Of a stretch of 64,000 nucleotides of DNA, positions 35,820 through 46,600 are shown piece after piece; the stretch's first letter is position 1; every line of letters begins with the position of its first letter. The notes under the pieces were generated by a model. The model was given only the letters and a program-made list of their open reading frames with translations, searched no databases and was not told where the DNA came from. Both the position numbers and the translations under genes were made by a program. This DNA comes from Agriterribacter humi. Its GTDB lineage: Bacteria; Bacteroidota; Bacteroidia; Chitinophagales; Chitinophagaceae. The stretch spans positions 434,001 to 498,000 of the forward strand of contig NZ_VOHQ01000002.1 in assembly GCF_009192765.1 (NCBI RefSeq), written 5' to 3'.

Positions 35820-38800
35820 TTATTCCTTCTTAGTTGTGTCCTTTGTGCTTTTCTTTTTGAGCAGGTCTTTCAGCGTATTTTTTACCGCCTGCTCCGCATT
35901 CTTTTTGGTACTCTCCAGCGGTTTTTCTGAATTGGCGCTGTCTTTCTTTCCACCCAGGATCTGTTTGGTAACTTCTTCCTTCAGGTCTTTTATCACCTCA
36001 TTTTTTATGGCTTTGGCAGAATCCTGTAAGGTCTTTTTCGCGCTGTCTATTTTTTGCTGCGCGAAATCCACAGCCTGTTGCTTCATATCTGCAACCGCAT
36101 CGCCTGCCGCTTCTTTCAGGTCTGTTTTGATCTGTGGATTGCTGATGGTACCACCCATTTTTATGTTCAGGTTAATGTAATCGCTGAGCTTAACCGGGAT
36201 GCCTTTGCTGCTGGCCTGCTGCGCCAGGCTATTAATTAAAGCATTACCCTGTGTACCAATTATGCTGCGCGGCAGTTTCATGCCAATGGCATAATCGAGC
36301 GATTGATCCAACCCGTGCATTCCCCCAATTTCCATATCAATATCTTTCACCTTTACATGAAAAGGTTGTACCAGCACTTTACCATTGGCGAATTCAAAAT
36401 GGGTTTTAATATCCTTTAATGTCAGTCCGTTCAAATCGGCCACATTTAATGTTTGGGCTATTTTTTCTAAAGGAGCGAATTTTTTCAGTACGCCTTCTAA
36501 CAACAATAAATTACCCTTCCCTGTCAGTGAACTCATTACGGGGGTCATATCGGTTCCTAATTTGCCATTCAGGGTTAGCTGCGAATTGATGACACCTGAT
36601 ATGAATTTTCCTATCGGCATCAGTTGCTGAACCGTATTAAATGCGAAAAAAGTTTTTTCTACACTCAGCTCTTTCACATCGTATGATAAGGAAATAGCAG
36701 GATGTTTTTTATCGTTTTTGGTAGCGTAGGAACCATTCAAACCAATTTTCCCGTCTAATGCATCCATCTGCAGATTTTTTAACGTCACCGTTTCATCCTT
36801 AATGATTACTGTTCCTTTCAGATTGTTGTAGTCTGTTTTGTCGTAAGTCATTTTATCTACAGCGGCCTGCAAAGTAAAAGCCACATTTTTGGGTACCGCA
36901 AATGGTTCAGCGGCAGGACTACTGCTTGCAGCGCCACTATCGGCGGCTGGTGCAGAAGTCTCCGAACCCATAAAATCATTCAGGTTTACCTTGTCGGCGT
37001 GTACATTTAAAGTGCCTGCAACGGGCTCATCTTTCAGCGCATAACCAATGGCGTTATCAACAGATCCGCTGGCGGTAATATGCGATCCAAGGTATTCTGC
37101 TTTTAATGTATTGAGGGTAACGTTTTTGGGATTAAAGGTAAATGCAGCATCGCTTATCTTTATTCCGGATGGATAATCTTTATCGGCATATTTCATATCC
37201 GCTACATTCAATGTGCCGGCAAGATTGATCCTGTCATACGCTTCTTTATTAATATCAGTCTTGGTGCCTTTAAAAGCAATATTGGCGGAAAGCATTCCCG
37301 CTAATTGGGTGCCCGGCTCAAATGTGGTGAACTGGGCCGCATTGGCCAGGTTGAACTTGCCTTTTGCATTACCATCGAAATAAAGCGTGGTGGCAGGGTT
37401 TTTGATCAGCACATTAAAATCAACAGGATCATTGCCTACTTCTATATGTGCAGCGGGTATATGAATAACCGTATGATCGGCAACGCCGTCAGGGTTCTCA
37501 AATTTTATCTGGATATTGCTGTTGCGTACAGGCTGCGGAAAATCTTTGGAAGCATAGTTGAGGTTGCTGATATTGATAAATCCATTGGCAGTGAAGGGAC
37601 CTGGTTTTTGTTGGGAAATTACTGCCACGTTTCCTTTGGCAGTGGCATCTGCATCTATAAGTCCGGATAATTTGGTATCATCGCTTAATTTAACAAACTG
37701 GGTTACCTGGGCAAGGTTTAATTTGCCCTTTACCGCTGCCTCAATATATTGATCAGTAACCGGTTTTTTGAGCAGTAGCCTGAAATCAAATGGATCATTG
37801 CCAAATTCTATATGTCCTTTGGATATGTCTATTACTGTGTTATCGATAACGCCATCAGGATTATCCACTTTTAGAGCTATCGCAATATTTTTTACCGGTT
37901 GCGGTAAATCGGGGTACTGGAAAAATCCATCCTCCACATTTAAGTTAATATTAAAGGCGGGCATCTTCACAGCATTGTATTCTCCCTTTACAAAACCGTT
38001 GAATATGGCTTTGCCGCTGGCTTTGATTTTGGCGAAATCATTTTTATAGATAGCCGGAATCAATGACAGTAAAGTTTTGAACTCGGTGGAGGGTGCATTG
38101 AATTTGATATCCATTCCATAAGTGGTATCATTTACAAATTGGAAATACCCTTCAGCAGCAAGTTTCAGGTCATTCAAAGCAATATCATCTGTTTTAAAAG
38201 TATATTTATCGTTCCTGTTATCTACCTGTATGTCTGCGTTTAATGTGGCTTTCGCATTTACCAGGTAAGGGATCTTTGTGTAGGTGAATGAAACCGATTC
38301 TGCTGATGTTTGTGTTTGAAGGGTAAATAGATCAGCCGTAAAATCGCCGCTGCCCGAATGATCCAGGTGAAAGATCTCGCTGCTCATATCACCGGGAATA
38401 TCTGTATAGCTGATATAACCATCGTTGATCGTATATTTTTTAAGTTCAACATTGAAATTGCTTTCCGCTTCAGGCGCAGTGGTGGTTGTATCGGGTTTGG
38501 TAATATCCCAGTTCGCTTTGCCCTCCTTATTAACAATAGCGTGTATGCGTGGCTCATCAATGGTAACGGAATAAATCTTCATTTGGTCTCCGCCAAAAAG
38601 ACTCATCAGGTTCAGCGCTATATCAATTTGTCTGGCGGCAATAAGCGTATCTTTTGAAAAATCGGCTGTGCCGATTACCTGCAGGTCTTCCAGCCCCACT
38701 GCCAAACGGGGAAAATGCCTGAACAGTGAAATATCTATATCCTTAAAATCAACCCGGGCATTTACATTATCATTGATCTGCGTTTTGGCTATTTTCATGA

Positions 38801-38891
38801 TCTTTCCTTTGAAAATAAAAGGAAGTATAAAGGCGATGACCATCAGGACAAGGATAACAATACCTGTTATTTTTAAGACTTTTTTTAACAT
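35820..38891 (-). CDS. AsmA-family protein
   Basis: A 1023-residue protein with one N-terminal membrane helix (residues 8-28) and a long beta-rich body: the AsmA N-terminal pattern (V-D-F-K-D-I-D-I-S-L-F-R-H-F-P) is followed by repeated L-K-x-x-x-A-N-I-x-V-type strands and repeats of about 150 residues, each with D-G-V-x-x-x-T-V-I-x-I near its middle, and a C-terminal D-U-F-type AsmA-2 domain before a Lys/Ala/Glu-rich coiled tail. AsmA/TamB-like proteins are thought to form bridge-shaped lipid conduits between membranes. Divergent from trmH. Confidence 0.9.
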   Translation of the reverse strand: MLKKVLKITGIVILVLMVIAFILPFIFKGKIMKIAKTQINDNVNARVDFKDIDISLFRHFPRLAVGLEDLQVIGTADFSKDTLIAARQIDIALNLMSLFGGDQMKIYSVTIDEPRIHAIVNKEGKANWDITKPDTTTTAPEAESNFNVELKKYTINDGYISYTDIPGDMSSEIFHLDHSGSGDFTADLFTLQTQTSAESVSFTYTKIPYLVNAKATLNADIQVDNRNDKYTFKTDDIALNDLKLAAEGYFQFVNDTTYGMDIKFNAPSTEFKTLLSLIPAIYKNDFAKIKASGKAIFNGFVKGEYNAVKMPAFNINLNVEDGFFQYPDLPQPVKNIAIALKVDNPDGVIDNTVIDISKGHIEFGNDPFDFRLLLKKPVTDQYIEAAVKGKLNLAQVTQFVKLSDDTKLSGLIDADATAKGNVAVISQQKPGPFTANGFINISNLNYASKDFPQPVRNSNIQIKFENPDGVADHTVIHIPAAHIEVGNDPVDFNVLIKNPATTLYFDGNAKGKFNLANAAQFTTFEPGTQLAGMLSANIAFKGTKTDINKEAYDRINLAGTLNVADMKYADKDYPSGIKISDAAFTFNPKNVTLNTLKAEYLGSHITASGSVDNAIGYALKDEPVAGTLNVHADKVNLNDFMGSETSAPAADSGAASSSPAAEPFAVPKNVAFTLQAAVDKMTYDKTDYNNLKGTVIIKDETVTLKNLQMDALDGKIGLNGSYATKNDKKHPAISLSYDVKELSVEKTFFAFNTVQQLMPIGKFISGVINSQLTLNGKLGTDMTPVMSSLTGKGNLLLLEGVLKKFAPLEKIAQTLNVADLNGLTLKDIKTHFEFANGKVLVQPFHVKVKDIDMEIGGMHGLDQSLDYAIGMKLPRSIIGTQGNALINSLAQQASSKGIPVKLSDYINLNIKMGGTISNPQIKTDLKEAAGDAVADMKQQAVDFAQQKIDSAKKTLQDSAKAIKNEVIKDLKEEVTKQILGGKKDSANSEKPLESTKKNAEQAVKNTLKDLLKKKSTKDTTKKE

Positions 38892-38962
38892 GATTTCCTT
38901 TTAAATAAGTTAAAGCCGAAAATAACCAATTATATTTCAGGCTATTTTTAAATTTTACAAAT

Positions 38963-39553
38963 ATGACGCCAGAAAGATATCAGCGACTGATGCAAGTGCT
39001 CAATAAACGTCAAAATAATCTTGCTGTTGTGCTGGAAAACGTTTTCGATCCGCATAATATATCTGCTGTAATGCGCAGTTGCGATGCAGTGGGTATACAG
39101 GATATATATGTATTGAACAGTAAAATACCCCGCCATAAAAAATGGGGTTCAAAAAGCTCTTCCAGCGCGGCCAAATGGCTAACGGTACACCAGTTTACAG
39201 ATGCGGATGCCTGTATTACCGAAATAAGAAAAAAATATGGGAAAATATTGACCACACATTTAAGCAGTGATGCTACAGAGATATATGATATGGACCTTAC
39301 CCGGTCTGTTGCCCTGGTTTTTGGCAATGAACATGCAGGCGTAAGTGACGAAATAAGAGCTTTAGCCGATGGTAATTTTATTATTCCGCAGGTAGGGATC
39401 ATAAAATCCCTAAACATTTCAGTAGCCTGCGCTGTTACCATTTATGAAGCATACCGGCAAAAGAAAAAAGCCGGACATTATGATCAGCGAAACTTGCCGG
39501 AACCAAGGTTCAATGGCTTGTTAAATGAATGGGGAGTTACAGGTGAAGAATGA
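38963..39553 (+). CDS. trmH: TrmH-type tRNA 2'-O-ribose methyltransferase (SpoU family)
   Basis: SPOUT methyltransferase of 196 residues. Motif 1: N-V-F-D-P-H-N-I-S-A-V-M-R-S-C-D-A-V-G; motif 2: A-L-V-F-G-N-E-H-A-G-V-S; motif 3: I-I-P-Q-V-G-I-I-K-S-L-N-I-S-V-A, which together form the deep trefoil-knot SAM site. The length and the start without an N-terminal L30e domain match TrmH (Gm18 of tRNA) better than RlmB. Confidence 0.88.
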   Translation: MTPERYQRLMQVLNKRQNNLAVVLENVFDPHNISAVMRSCDAVGIQDIYVLNSKIPRHKKWGSKSSSSAAKWLTVHQFTDADACITEIRKKYGKILTTHLSSDATEIYDMDLTRSVALVFGNEHAGVSDEIRALADGNFIIPQVGIIKSLNISVACAVTIYEAYRQKKKAGHYDQRNLPEPRFNGLLNEWGVTGEE

Positions 39554-40359
39554 GAAAAAAGTAAAAACAACAGAAAATGGAAATAGATTAAGGTTTTGAT
39601 GGGGATTGATTTAATCAGTAGCGCTAATATAGCGCTGCACCATTTTCTGTTGCTTTACCATTGCAATGATTTATACGGACGGTTAAAATACATTGCTGTT
39701 CTTCCTTAGGATGTTGGATCGGGTGTTGTTCTGGTTTAGGGTTTTTACAGGATTAAGGTTTTCATCAGGGATACTGGATCATTTGGATTATTGGATTCGG
39801 ATATTGGATATGGATCATTGGATTTGTTACACAAAGAAACACCTGTTTGCATTGCTAAAAAATAGTGATTTATATAATTGACCGGTCATTCTTCTTCTAC
39901 ACTGCGGGAAATTTACGATGCAAATGGGGTAAGGCTTTCCCCTTAGGCTACTGTATGCCGCATAATTACATGCATAAATGTATATGATACAGTTATCTTC
40001 ACATATACCGCAATTGAAGTCTGTGCGTATTTTCACCGCACGCTGGTAAATCTACGTGAAACGGCCCTGCACTCAATAACAGCAACCGTATACTAAAAAT
40101 AACTGCATTTTACATTTAATTGATATAAGATAACCAGGAAAGCACCCCCTCACCCTCTTTCCCTCTCCGCACTGCGTAGAGGGACTTTGCTTAATGACAA
40201 CACCGGGCATTGGTTCTACCTTTTCCATTCTTGAATAAAAGTGAACAATGTGTAGCTGCATCTGAAAAGAGAAAGGTTTGAAGGTGAGAAGTGAAAGAAG
40301 GTAGATTCAGCCCGTCGTTAGACGTACTCACCTGACCGCTATAACTCCTAAAAGCAAAA
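39554..40359. other. Long intergenic region with degenerate GGAT repeats
   Basis: About 800 bases without a credible gene. From about 39765 to 39830 the sequence repeats TTGGAT/GGATAT-like units six or more times. There is a hairpin AGCGCT-AATAT-AGCGCT (39620-39636) and a pyrimidine-rich block with an inverted partner near 40150-40185 (CCCTCTCCGCACTGCGTAGAGGG). Mostly looks like decayed or repetitive DNA. Confidence 0.5.
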
Positions 40360-40379
40360 GACCTTCATTGCTGAAGGTC
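40360..40379 (-). terminator. Hairpin terminator
   Basis: Perfect 8-bp stem GACCTTCA / TGAAGGTC with a 4-base loop; followed on the minus strand by TTTTGCTTTT. It ends the secreted-protein gene that stops at 40411. Confidence 0.8.
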
Positions 40380-40410
40380 CTTACTGATTATAAATAGCCC
40401 CAAAACTTAC

Positions 40411-41280
40411 TTAGTTATTCTCTTCCTGGGTTATCCTTACCCCGCGGAACTGTTCCTGCATTTCACTTAAAGGTTTGATGTCATATCCTTTGGGTATCTC
40501 AAAAATCTTATCATCTATTGCCGGATCAAGTTCTGCTTTGGTTACTTCCATGTGCATTTCAAAGCCATTGGAACGGCTTACATCGTAGCCCATAATAAAA
40601 CCATCAATCTTGTCTAATCCGGCAATACCAAAACCGCCCCTCTGCCCGCGCATGCCTCTTCCAAAGCCGCCGCCTGTATTTCCTGCCACAGGATAGCCCT
40701 GCGCCATTTTGAAATCGGGAGTATACCAAACAATCGTTTCGTTTACTTCTCCCTGCCTGGATTTGGTTTTTATAATGGCTTTTTTACAATTGTACCCGGC
40801 GATTTTTTTCGTTTCGTTCGTAGCAACAATTTCCGCTTCCGGTATTGTGCCATTAGTGTTGCTCACTGATTGCCCGCGTGCCTGCCGGATTGAATCCCTG
40901 CGCGCCTGCATATTTTTTCTCATGGCTGCTTCATCTTCTTCCGTACTGTAAAAACCGGTTTTTCGTCCCATAGCTTCCCTGAGCGTAGTGGTTCTCTTAT
41001 TCTTTTTATCAACAATTACGGTAGTATTCCCAAAATCGCTTTCATTATATGTTTTGATCAGGTCGCCTTTAAAATAAACCGTGCTTTTACTTTCCATGCC
41101 TCCTGCTCCGCCAAAAGTAGCATTGCCATCGTCATCGCCACCGGCATTGCGGTTTACATTTTGCGGAAAAGTAATTTCTGTTTTTGATTTTACTATAGCA
41201 CGTTCAACCGTTTTTTGTTGGGCAAACCCTATAGTATAAGCGACCAGCAAAATTAATCCTATGAAAAGCCTTTTCAGCAT
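40411..41280 (-). CDS. Secreted DUF4412/GLPGLI-like protein
   Basis: Start set at ATG 41280, giving a signal peptide (M-L-K-R-L-F-I-G-L-I-L-L-V-A-Y-T-I-G-F-A). The body has K-T-Y-N-E-S-D-F-G-N, a K-K-I-A-G-Y-N-C-K-K-A segment typical of secreted DUF4412/GLPGLI proteins, a Gly/Arg-rich stretch near residues 210-230 and a closing F-E-I-P-K-G-Y. These are abundant, uncharacterised periplasmic or surface proteins of Bacteroidota. Confidence 0.7.
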   Translation of the reverse strand: MLKRLFIGLILLVAYTIGFAQQKTVERAIVKSKTEITFPQNVNRNAGGDDDGNATFGGAGGMESKSTVYFKGDLIKTYNESDFGNTTVIVDKKNKRTTTLREAMGRKTGFYSTEEDEAAMRKNMQARRDSIRQARGQSVSNTNGTIPEAEIVATNETKKIAGYNCKKAIIKTKSRQGEVNETIVWYTPDFKMAQGYPVAGNTGGGFGRGMRGQRGGFGIAGLDKIDGFIMGYDVSRSNGFEMHMEVTKAELDPAIDDKIFEIPKGYDIKPLSEMQEQFRGVRITQEENN

Positions 41281-41360
41281 TGGAAAAGATTTGTTGTTCA
41301 AAGCTAAACCCTAAATGATTCCGGTTTTGTTTTGGAAGGTTAAATAAGGTTAATAAGTTT

Positions 41361-42554
41361 CTAATGCGTTTCAAAAAAGCATACAGAGCCACCCACCCAT
41401 TCCTTGTCTTTATTATAACGCACACCAATCATCTTTCCCTTGCTCAGGCGCGCCAGGTTGATGGCTGCATGCGGGCGTGCATCGCCATCGGGCCACACGT
41501 ACATTAATCTTATCTCTGCTTTGGCTGGTACGTCAGGCGTTTCTATTACATCAGCATATTTTACTTTGCGCTGCAGTATCCAGTTTTCGGGGTCTTGTAC
41601 TTTTTCAATATCCGCTGCTGTAATATCAATTACCACTCCCTGTCCTGCAAAAGAAAATAATGGCTTTAATACATAATGATCCAGATCATGCGGCAGTTGT
41701 TTCACCTCGTTCAAAAAAAAAGTTTTGGGTACATAAGGATGATGAATAAAAGGAAGCGTGAATTTGCTGATGCGGTAAAACCAGTTGGGGTGAGGTACCC
41801 ATTCCACATCCCATTCCTTTGTAATGTCTATGCCATTAACCGGGCTGCACTGCGCTTTCAGATCGTCAAAAATTACCCGGTTGTATATTCTTTTGATTTC
41901 TGTTTTTCTCCCCTTATCCATGTAGAATAACTTTTTTCCTTCAGCCATCAGTTCTCTAATGCAAACGGGCCGAATGCCTGTATAATCCTGTGTACAGTAA
42001 AAATCAACTTTTGTTTTTTGCTCATGAGGGTTTATTTCAAGCAACACCACGTTTTCTGCGGCATGTTTACCCAGCAATAACTTCTTCAGCATGGCTAAAT
42101 AACTGGTTTGATCATAACCATTGAGGTAATGACTGTAATTTGCAGGTATATCAAAATGTTTTTTTACTATTTCAGGATAGTATGCCTGGAACCCAAACAG
42201 GGTAGGGAAGCCCTGCATTTCTATGAGTTGAGGTTCCAGTTCATTGTCTTCATTGATGCAAACGCCAAAATCAAAAGCGATCATGTGGCTGTGGGGTGTC
42301 TCACCGGGTACATATTCGTCCCTGGGGATAGCCCTTTCCGTTATGGTTTTAAATTCAGGGTCTGTAATAATGTCTATTATGCTTTCGCAGGCATTAAGCA
42401 TTTTTTGAGTAAACGGCTTATCTGCAAATACAGGGGTTTCCGCTACACGAAATTCAATAGCGCCCGGATGAAGGCTATCCAGATCTTTTAAAAATGTTTG
42501 ATAACGGTTTGGAGTGAATGCTTCATTGAATGCTTTTCGCAAGTGGGGTACCAT
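41361..42554 (-). CDS. ATP-grasp-like ligase, uncharacterised
   Basis: A 397-residue cytoplasmic protein. Residues with the ATP-grasp pattern include Y-V-L-K-P-L-F-S-F-A-G-Q-G-V-V (nucleotide-binding Lys and Gly-rich loop), W-I-L-Q-R-K-V and a closing E-I-R-L-M-Y-V-W ... H-A-A-I-N-L-A-R strand; P-Q-L-I-E-M-Q-G-F near 130 resembles the L-x-E-x-N block of glutathionylspermidine-synthase-like enzymes. No signal peptide. Encoded 36 bases downstream of a class-I glutamine amidotransferase, so the pair may form one amidating or ligating system. Reaction unknown. Confidence 0.65.
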   Translation of the reverse strand: MVPHLRKAFNEAFTPNRYQTFLKDLDSLHPGAIEFRVAETPVFADKPFTQKMLNACESIIDIITDPEFKTITERAIPRDEYVPGETPHSHMIAFDFGVCINEDNELEPQLIEMQGFPTLFGFQAYYPEIVKKHFDIPANYSHYLNGYDQTSYLAMLKKLLLGKHAAENVVLLEINPHEQKTKVDFYCTQDYTGIRPVCIRELMAEGKKLFYMDKGRKTEIKRIYNRVIFDDLKAQCSPVNGIDITKEWDVEWVPHPNWFYRISKFTLPFIHHPYVPKTFFLNEVKQLPHDLDHYVLKPLFSFAGQGVVIDITAADIEKVQDPENWILQRKVKYADVIETPDVPAKAEIRLMYVWPDGDARPHAAINLARLSKGKMIGVRYNKDKEWVGGSVCFFETH

Positions 42555-42590
42555 GGTTCATAAGTTTACAGGGAAGATAAATATTATATA

Positions 42591-43439
42591 TTATACTTCC
42601 ACTGTTTGCAAATGCTCCACTGCCTGGTTAAGGAAATTGGGCAGCACATGCGAATAGGTCCAGAGTATTTTATCCGGATCGTTTAGCTGCTCAATCATGG
42701 AAGCCCACTTGTCTGCTCCATACGCTGCTATAACGTCATTTTTTTTGTCCTCACGCTGCAGGTACATGCTCATGCCAATTGCATCGGCTTCGGGGTGAAA
42801 CTGGGTGCCGATCATATATTCATTGAAACGAATACCCATGATGGCTCTTTCCAACGGCACATGTGGCCTTTCTTTTTCTATACAAAGCACAGAGGCGCCC
42901 ATTTGTTTAAGCCGGTTGTGATTGGGGGTAGTTACCTGGTAATCGCGGCTGTCAACAGCATAGAAAGGGTCGTTCAATCCGTCAAATACAATTTCTTCTT
43001 TTCCTTCGTTCAGCAAATGAATGGGAAATACACCGAATGCCGTTGATCTTCTTTTGCTAACATTGGCAAGCCGGTAATGACGGCATACCAACTGGTATGA
43101 ATGGCAGATGAAAAAGACGTATTTTTTTTGCTGGTTGCCAGGGTTATTGTTCCATGCTTCTACCTGGTTAAGCCAATGAAAATAGGCGTTTTCCCAGGGG
43201 CTGCCTTTGCTTTCTAAGGGGCTTCCGGGACCACCGCTTGAAATATAAATATCATAGGAGTTATCAGGAACTTCTGATTTTTGACGCACGTCAAATTCAT
43301 CCCATTCCATATCAAGGAAATTGGCTTCGCCGTACTGATTCAATATTTCCCTGATGCATCGCATTCCCTGGTTAGCTGCGCCTTCATATAAATCGAGTAT
43401 GGCTACCCTGACGGGTTTCTTTTCCACTAACTTCATCAT
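42591..43439 (-). CDS. Class-I glutamine amidotransferase-like protein
   Basis: A 282-residue triad GATase: nucleophile C112 (F-F-I-C-H-S-Y-Q-L-V), H215 and E217 (G-T-Q-F-H-P-E-A-D). The oxyanion strand I-S-S-G-G-P-G-S-P is near 66-75. All three catalytic residues are kept, so ammonia release from glutamine is likely. It is free-standing, without a synthetase domain, and lies upstream of the ATP-grasp gene, its probable acceptor enzyme. Confidence 0.82.
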   Translation of the reverse strand: MMKLVEKKPVRVAILDLYEGAANQGMRCIREILNQYGEANFLDMEWDEFDVRQKSEVPDNSYDIYISSGGPGSPLESKGSPWENAYFHWLNQVEAWNNNPGNQQKKYVFFICHSYQLVCRHYRLANVSKRRSTAFGVFPIHLLNEGKEEIVFDGLNDPFYAVDSRDYQVTTPNHNRLKQMGASVLCIEKERPHVPLERAIMGIRFNEYMIGTQFHPEADAIGMSMYLQREDKKNDVIAAYGADKWASMIEQLNDPDKILWTYSHVLPNFLNQAVEHLQTVEV

Positions 43440-43491
43440 GCAAATGTAATATTTTTTGAATTTTTGTGGAAAAACAGGGGAAGGCAGGTAG

Positions 43492-43560
43492 TTGTACTTA
43501 GCTGTTGTGCTGCTATTGGGCTGTTGTTGCCACGCCCGCCTGTACCATTCGGGCAGGCTC
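43492..43560 (+). repeat. Diverged inverted copy of the island's 86-bp repeat
   Basis: Sequence GTACTTAGCTGTTGTGCTGC from 43494 matches the reverse complement of the repeats at 49364 and 51285 across about 40 bases with roughly three quarters identity. Here it begins a plus-strand frame (TTG 43492, M-Y-L-A-V-V-L-L-L-G-C-C-C) that looks like a lipoprotein signal, followed after a frameshift by the RHS body. Confidence 0.55.
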
Positions 43561-43651
43561 GCTTGTACACCTTTTGCGCTATGGAACCTATGCTTTTATG
43601 CTGACGGGGCATGCGTATACAAAATATTAGACCCGAAGCCGGATCCCGCAC

Positions 43652-46600
43652 GTGCACATTGGCGTCGAGCTGCCTCTTCATCAAATGCCAACCAATTATT
43701 ATTACAACAGCTTAAACCGGGTGGTAAAGCAAAACTCACCTGATGGCGGTACTTCCGAATTTTGGTACGACAGGTTGGGCAGGCTCGCGGTATCACAAAA
43801 CGAAGAACAAAAATCGCCTGCGGTGGTTAATACTGAAAATCCCGCAGGCAGGTTCAGTTATACAAAATATGATGAATTGGGTCGTATAACAGAGGTGGGC
43901 GAGAAATTAAGCGCCGGTAATGTTACTGAGACCGATGCCCGAAATCAAACATGGCTGGATGCATGGCTGTCATCGGGCAATAACCGACAGGTAACCATTA
44001 CACAGTATGATAAAGAACCTACGTGGGTTCCTTCATCGCTCGCAGGCTCATTGTTTAACTTACGCAAACGGGTAGCCGCCACCGCATTGCTGTCTGCCGG
44101 CTCCACCCCGGCAAGCAACCGGCAGGCAGCCAGCTATTACAGTTATGACATCAACGGTAATGTTAAAACGCTTACACAGGAAAATGCGGCCCTGGCTGCA
44201 CGGGAAGCCACTTATGTAACCGGCAGTACGTGTCTGAAACAGATCAAATATGAATATGATTTAGTAAGCGGTAAAGTGAACAAGGTGTTGTACCAGGATG
44301 GGAAATGGGATCAGTTTTACTATCAATATAGATACGATGCCGACAACCGGTTAATAGAAGCCCTCAGCAGCCGCATCAATGAATCTAGCCACAGCTTATG
44401 GGTGAAGGAAGCCACCTATCATTACTACCTGCATGGGCCGCTGGCAAGAGTAGAACTTGGAAAAAACAAAGTACAGGGTATGGACTATGCCTACACGTTG
44501 CAGGGCTGGCTGAAGGGAGTGAATGGGCAGTTTTTAGACCCTGATCGGGATATGAGTAAAGATGGAAAGGCAGGTGAACCATTTGCTAACCTTGGCAGGG
44601 ATGCCCTGGCATTTACATTGGGGTATTATGATAATGATTATAGTCCTATAAACGGCAACATAAACTCTCCTGCCTTGGCAGTGCAATTTCAGTCTCCCAC
44701 ATATGATGTAAAAGGAATTGTTCGCGATTTTACCTCCGGAAAACCGATATTTAACGGCAACATAAGTTATGCCACTTATGCCATATCGGAAGTTGAGAAT
44801 GGCCAGACTTACGGAAAAACATACCGTTACGATCAATTAAACAGGTTGCATCAGGTTATGCAGCATTCTGCAATGCCCACAAATGCTGTAAGTTGGGACA
44901 AAAGCTCTGCGAAGGGTTTTTATTCACAACCAATCATTGGTTATGATGCTAATGGTAATATCATAACGCATTTGTGCAACGGCGGGCAAGATATAGCAGT
45001 TCCTTTTAGAATTGACTTTTTAACCTACTCATATAATAAAGATCCTCTTACGGGAGCGTTGATCAATAACCGGCTCAGGCATGTAAAAGACGCAATCGCC
45101 GTAGGTATTAGCTCCGTTGATATTGACAGCCAGGCAGATGATAATTATACATACGACAAGATCGGCAATCTTATCGGCGATGTTTCCGAAAACATAACCC
45201 ACATAAACTGGACGGTATATGGAAAAATAGCCAGCATTACCAAAAGCGGCAATCCCATGCAGTATGGATATGATGCTACAGGCAACCGCATTACCAAAAC
45301 GCTCAGTGCTACCAAAGAAGGCTATTATGTAAGGGATGCACAGGGGAATGTTTTAGCTTTGTATGCATACGACAACAGTTCTTTTACATGGGCAGAGCAG
45401 CATCTGTATGGCAGCAGTCGTTTGGGCATTGTAACACCGGGATTCACTATACAAAGCACCACACCATTAGCCAACGCCAATTACAATGCCACCGGCGACC
45501 CCGTCACCAATGGAACCGAAGGTAAAAGGATGTATGAGTTGACCAACCATTTGGGTAATGTGATGGTAACGATAAGCGACAGGAAGATAGGAGTAGACGA
45601 TGACAGCGATACTGAGATTGATTATTATGAGGCAGAGGTATTGACAGCGCAGGACTATTACGCGTTTGGGATGTTGATGCCGGGAAGAACATACTCGAAT
45701 GCAGGTGCGAAGTATAAGTATGGGTTCAATGGAAAGGAAAATGATAATGAGGTGAAAGGAGAAGGTAATCAGCAGGACTATGGCATGAGAATATATGATC
45801 CGAGGTTGGGTAGGTTTTTGAGTGTTGACCCGCTGACAAATAAATATCCCGAGTTGACACCATATCAATTTGCATCTAATCGTCCGATAGATGGAGTAGA
45901 TTTAGATGGGTTAGAATATCTCAAAGGGCGAATCAGCGTATACGGGCTAAATAAATTTGAAGTCAGATCGGAAAATTACACAAGAGGTAATGTATGGGTA
46001 AAAAATAATGAAATCCATAAAATTGTTGAGGATCATGAAAATGCAGAAAAGGTTATTAGGGAAACCTCATTACCTAATCCCGGAGAACCATTAGATTTGA
46101 GCGTCACAAGATTAAAAACGAACAGCTCATGGAATAAAAAACAGGAAAATTATAGGCAAAAAATGGTATTTAAGCAAAATGTTAAAGGCGCTAGTGGAGA
46201 TTTTGTCAGTGCAGCTATTGATGCTATAAAATTTGGCATCAGTTTATATTATACTAATTCGGATATACAGGAAATGGAAGAAGCTAGAACTAGTCTCGTG
46301 GCTTTAACTGATGCAGACAATTTGGTAAGAAAAGCAATAAGTAATAAAACGTTTCCAGATAAACTCGCGAACCCCGTTTTTAGGACTGATTTAGTAAACT
46401 TCATAACTGATGGGACGTTGCCAGAAGTTGATCTTACTAGTGCAGGGTATAGTGAAATAGTAAATGCTTGGGGACTCGTACTTTATGAAAACAGAGATGC
46501 AATCATTAAAGGAAAATTTAACTTTACATCAGAGTATTTAATTCCAGACCGAAAGAATCTTCAGACTGGTAGTGGTACAACTCATACGATAAATTATTGG

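Noticed and set aside
39765-39830. GGAT/TTGGAT repeat run considered as a CRISPR or VNTR
   Set aside because: Units are short and irregular with no constant spacer; it is only degenerate low-complexity DNA.
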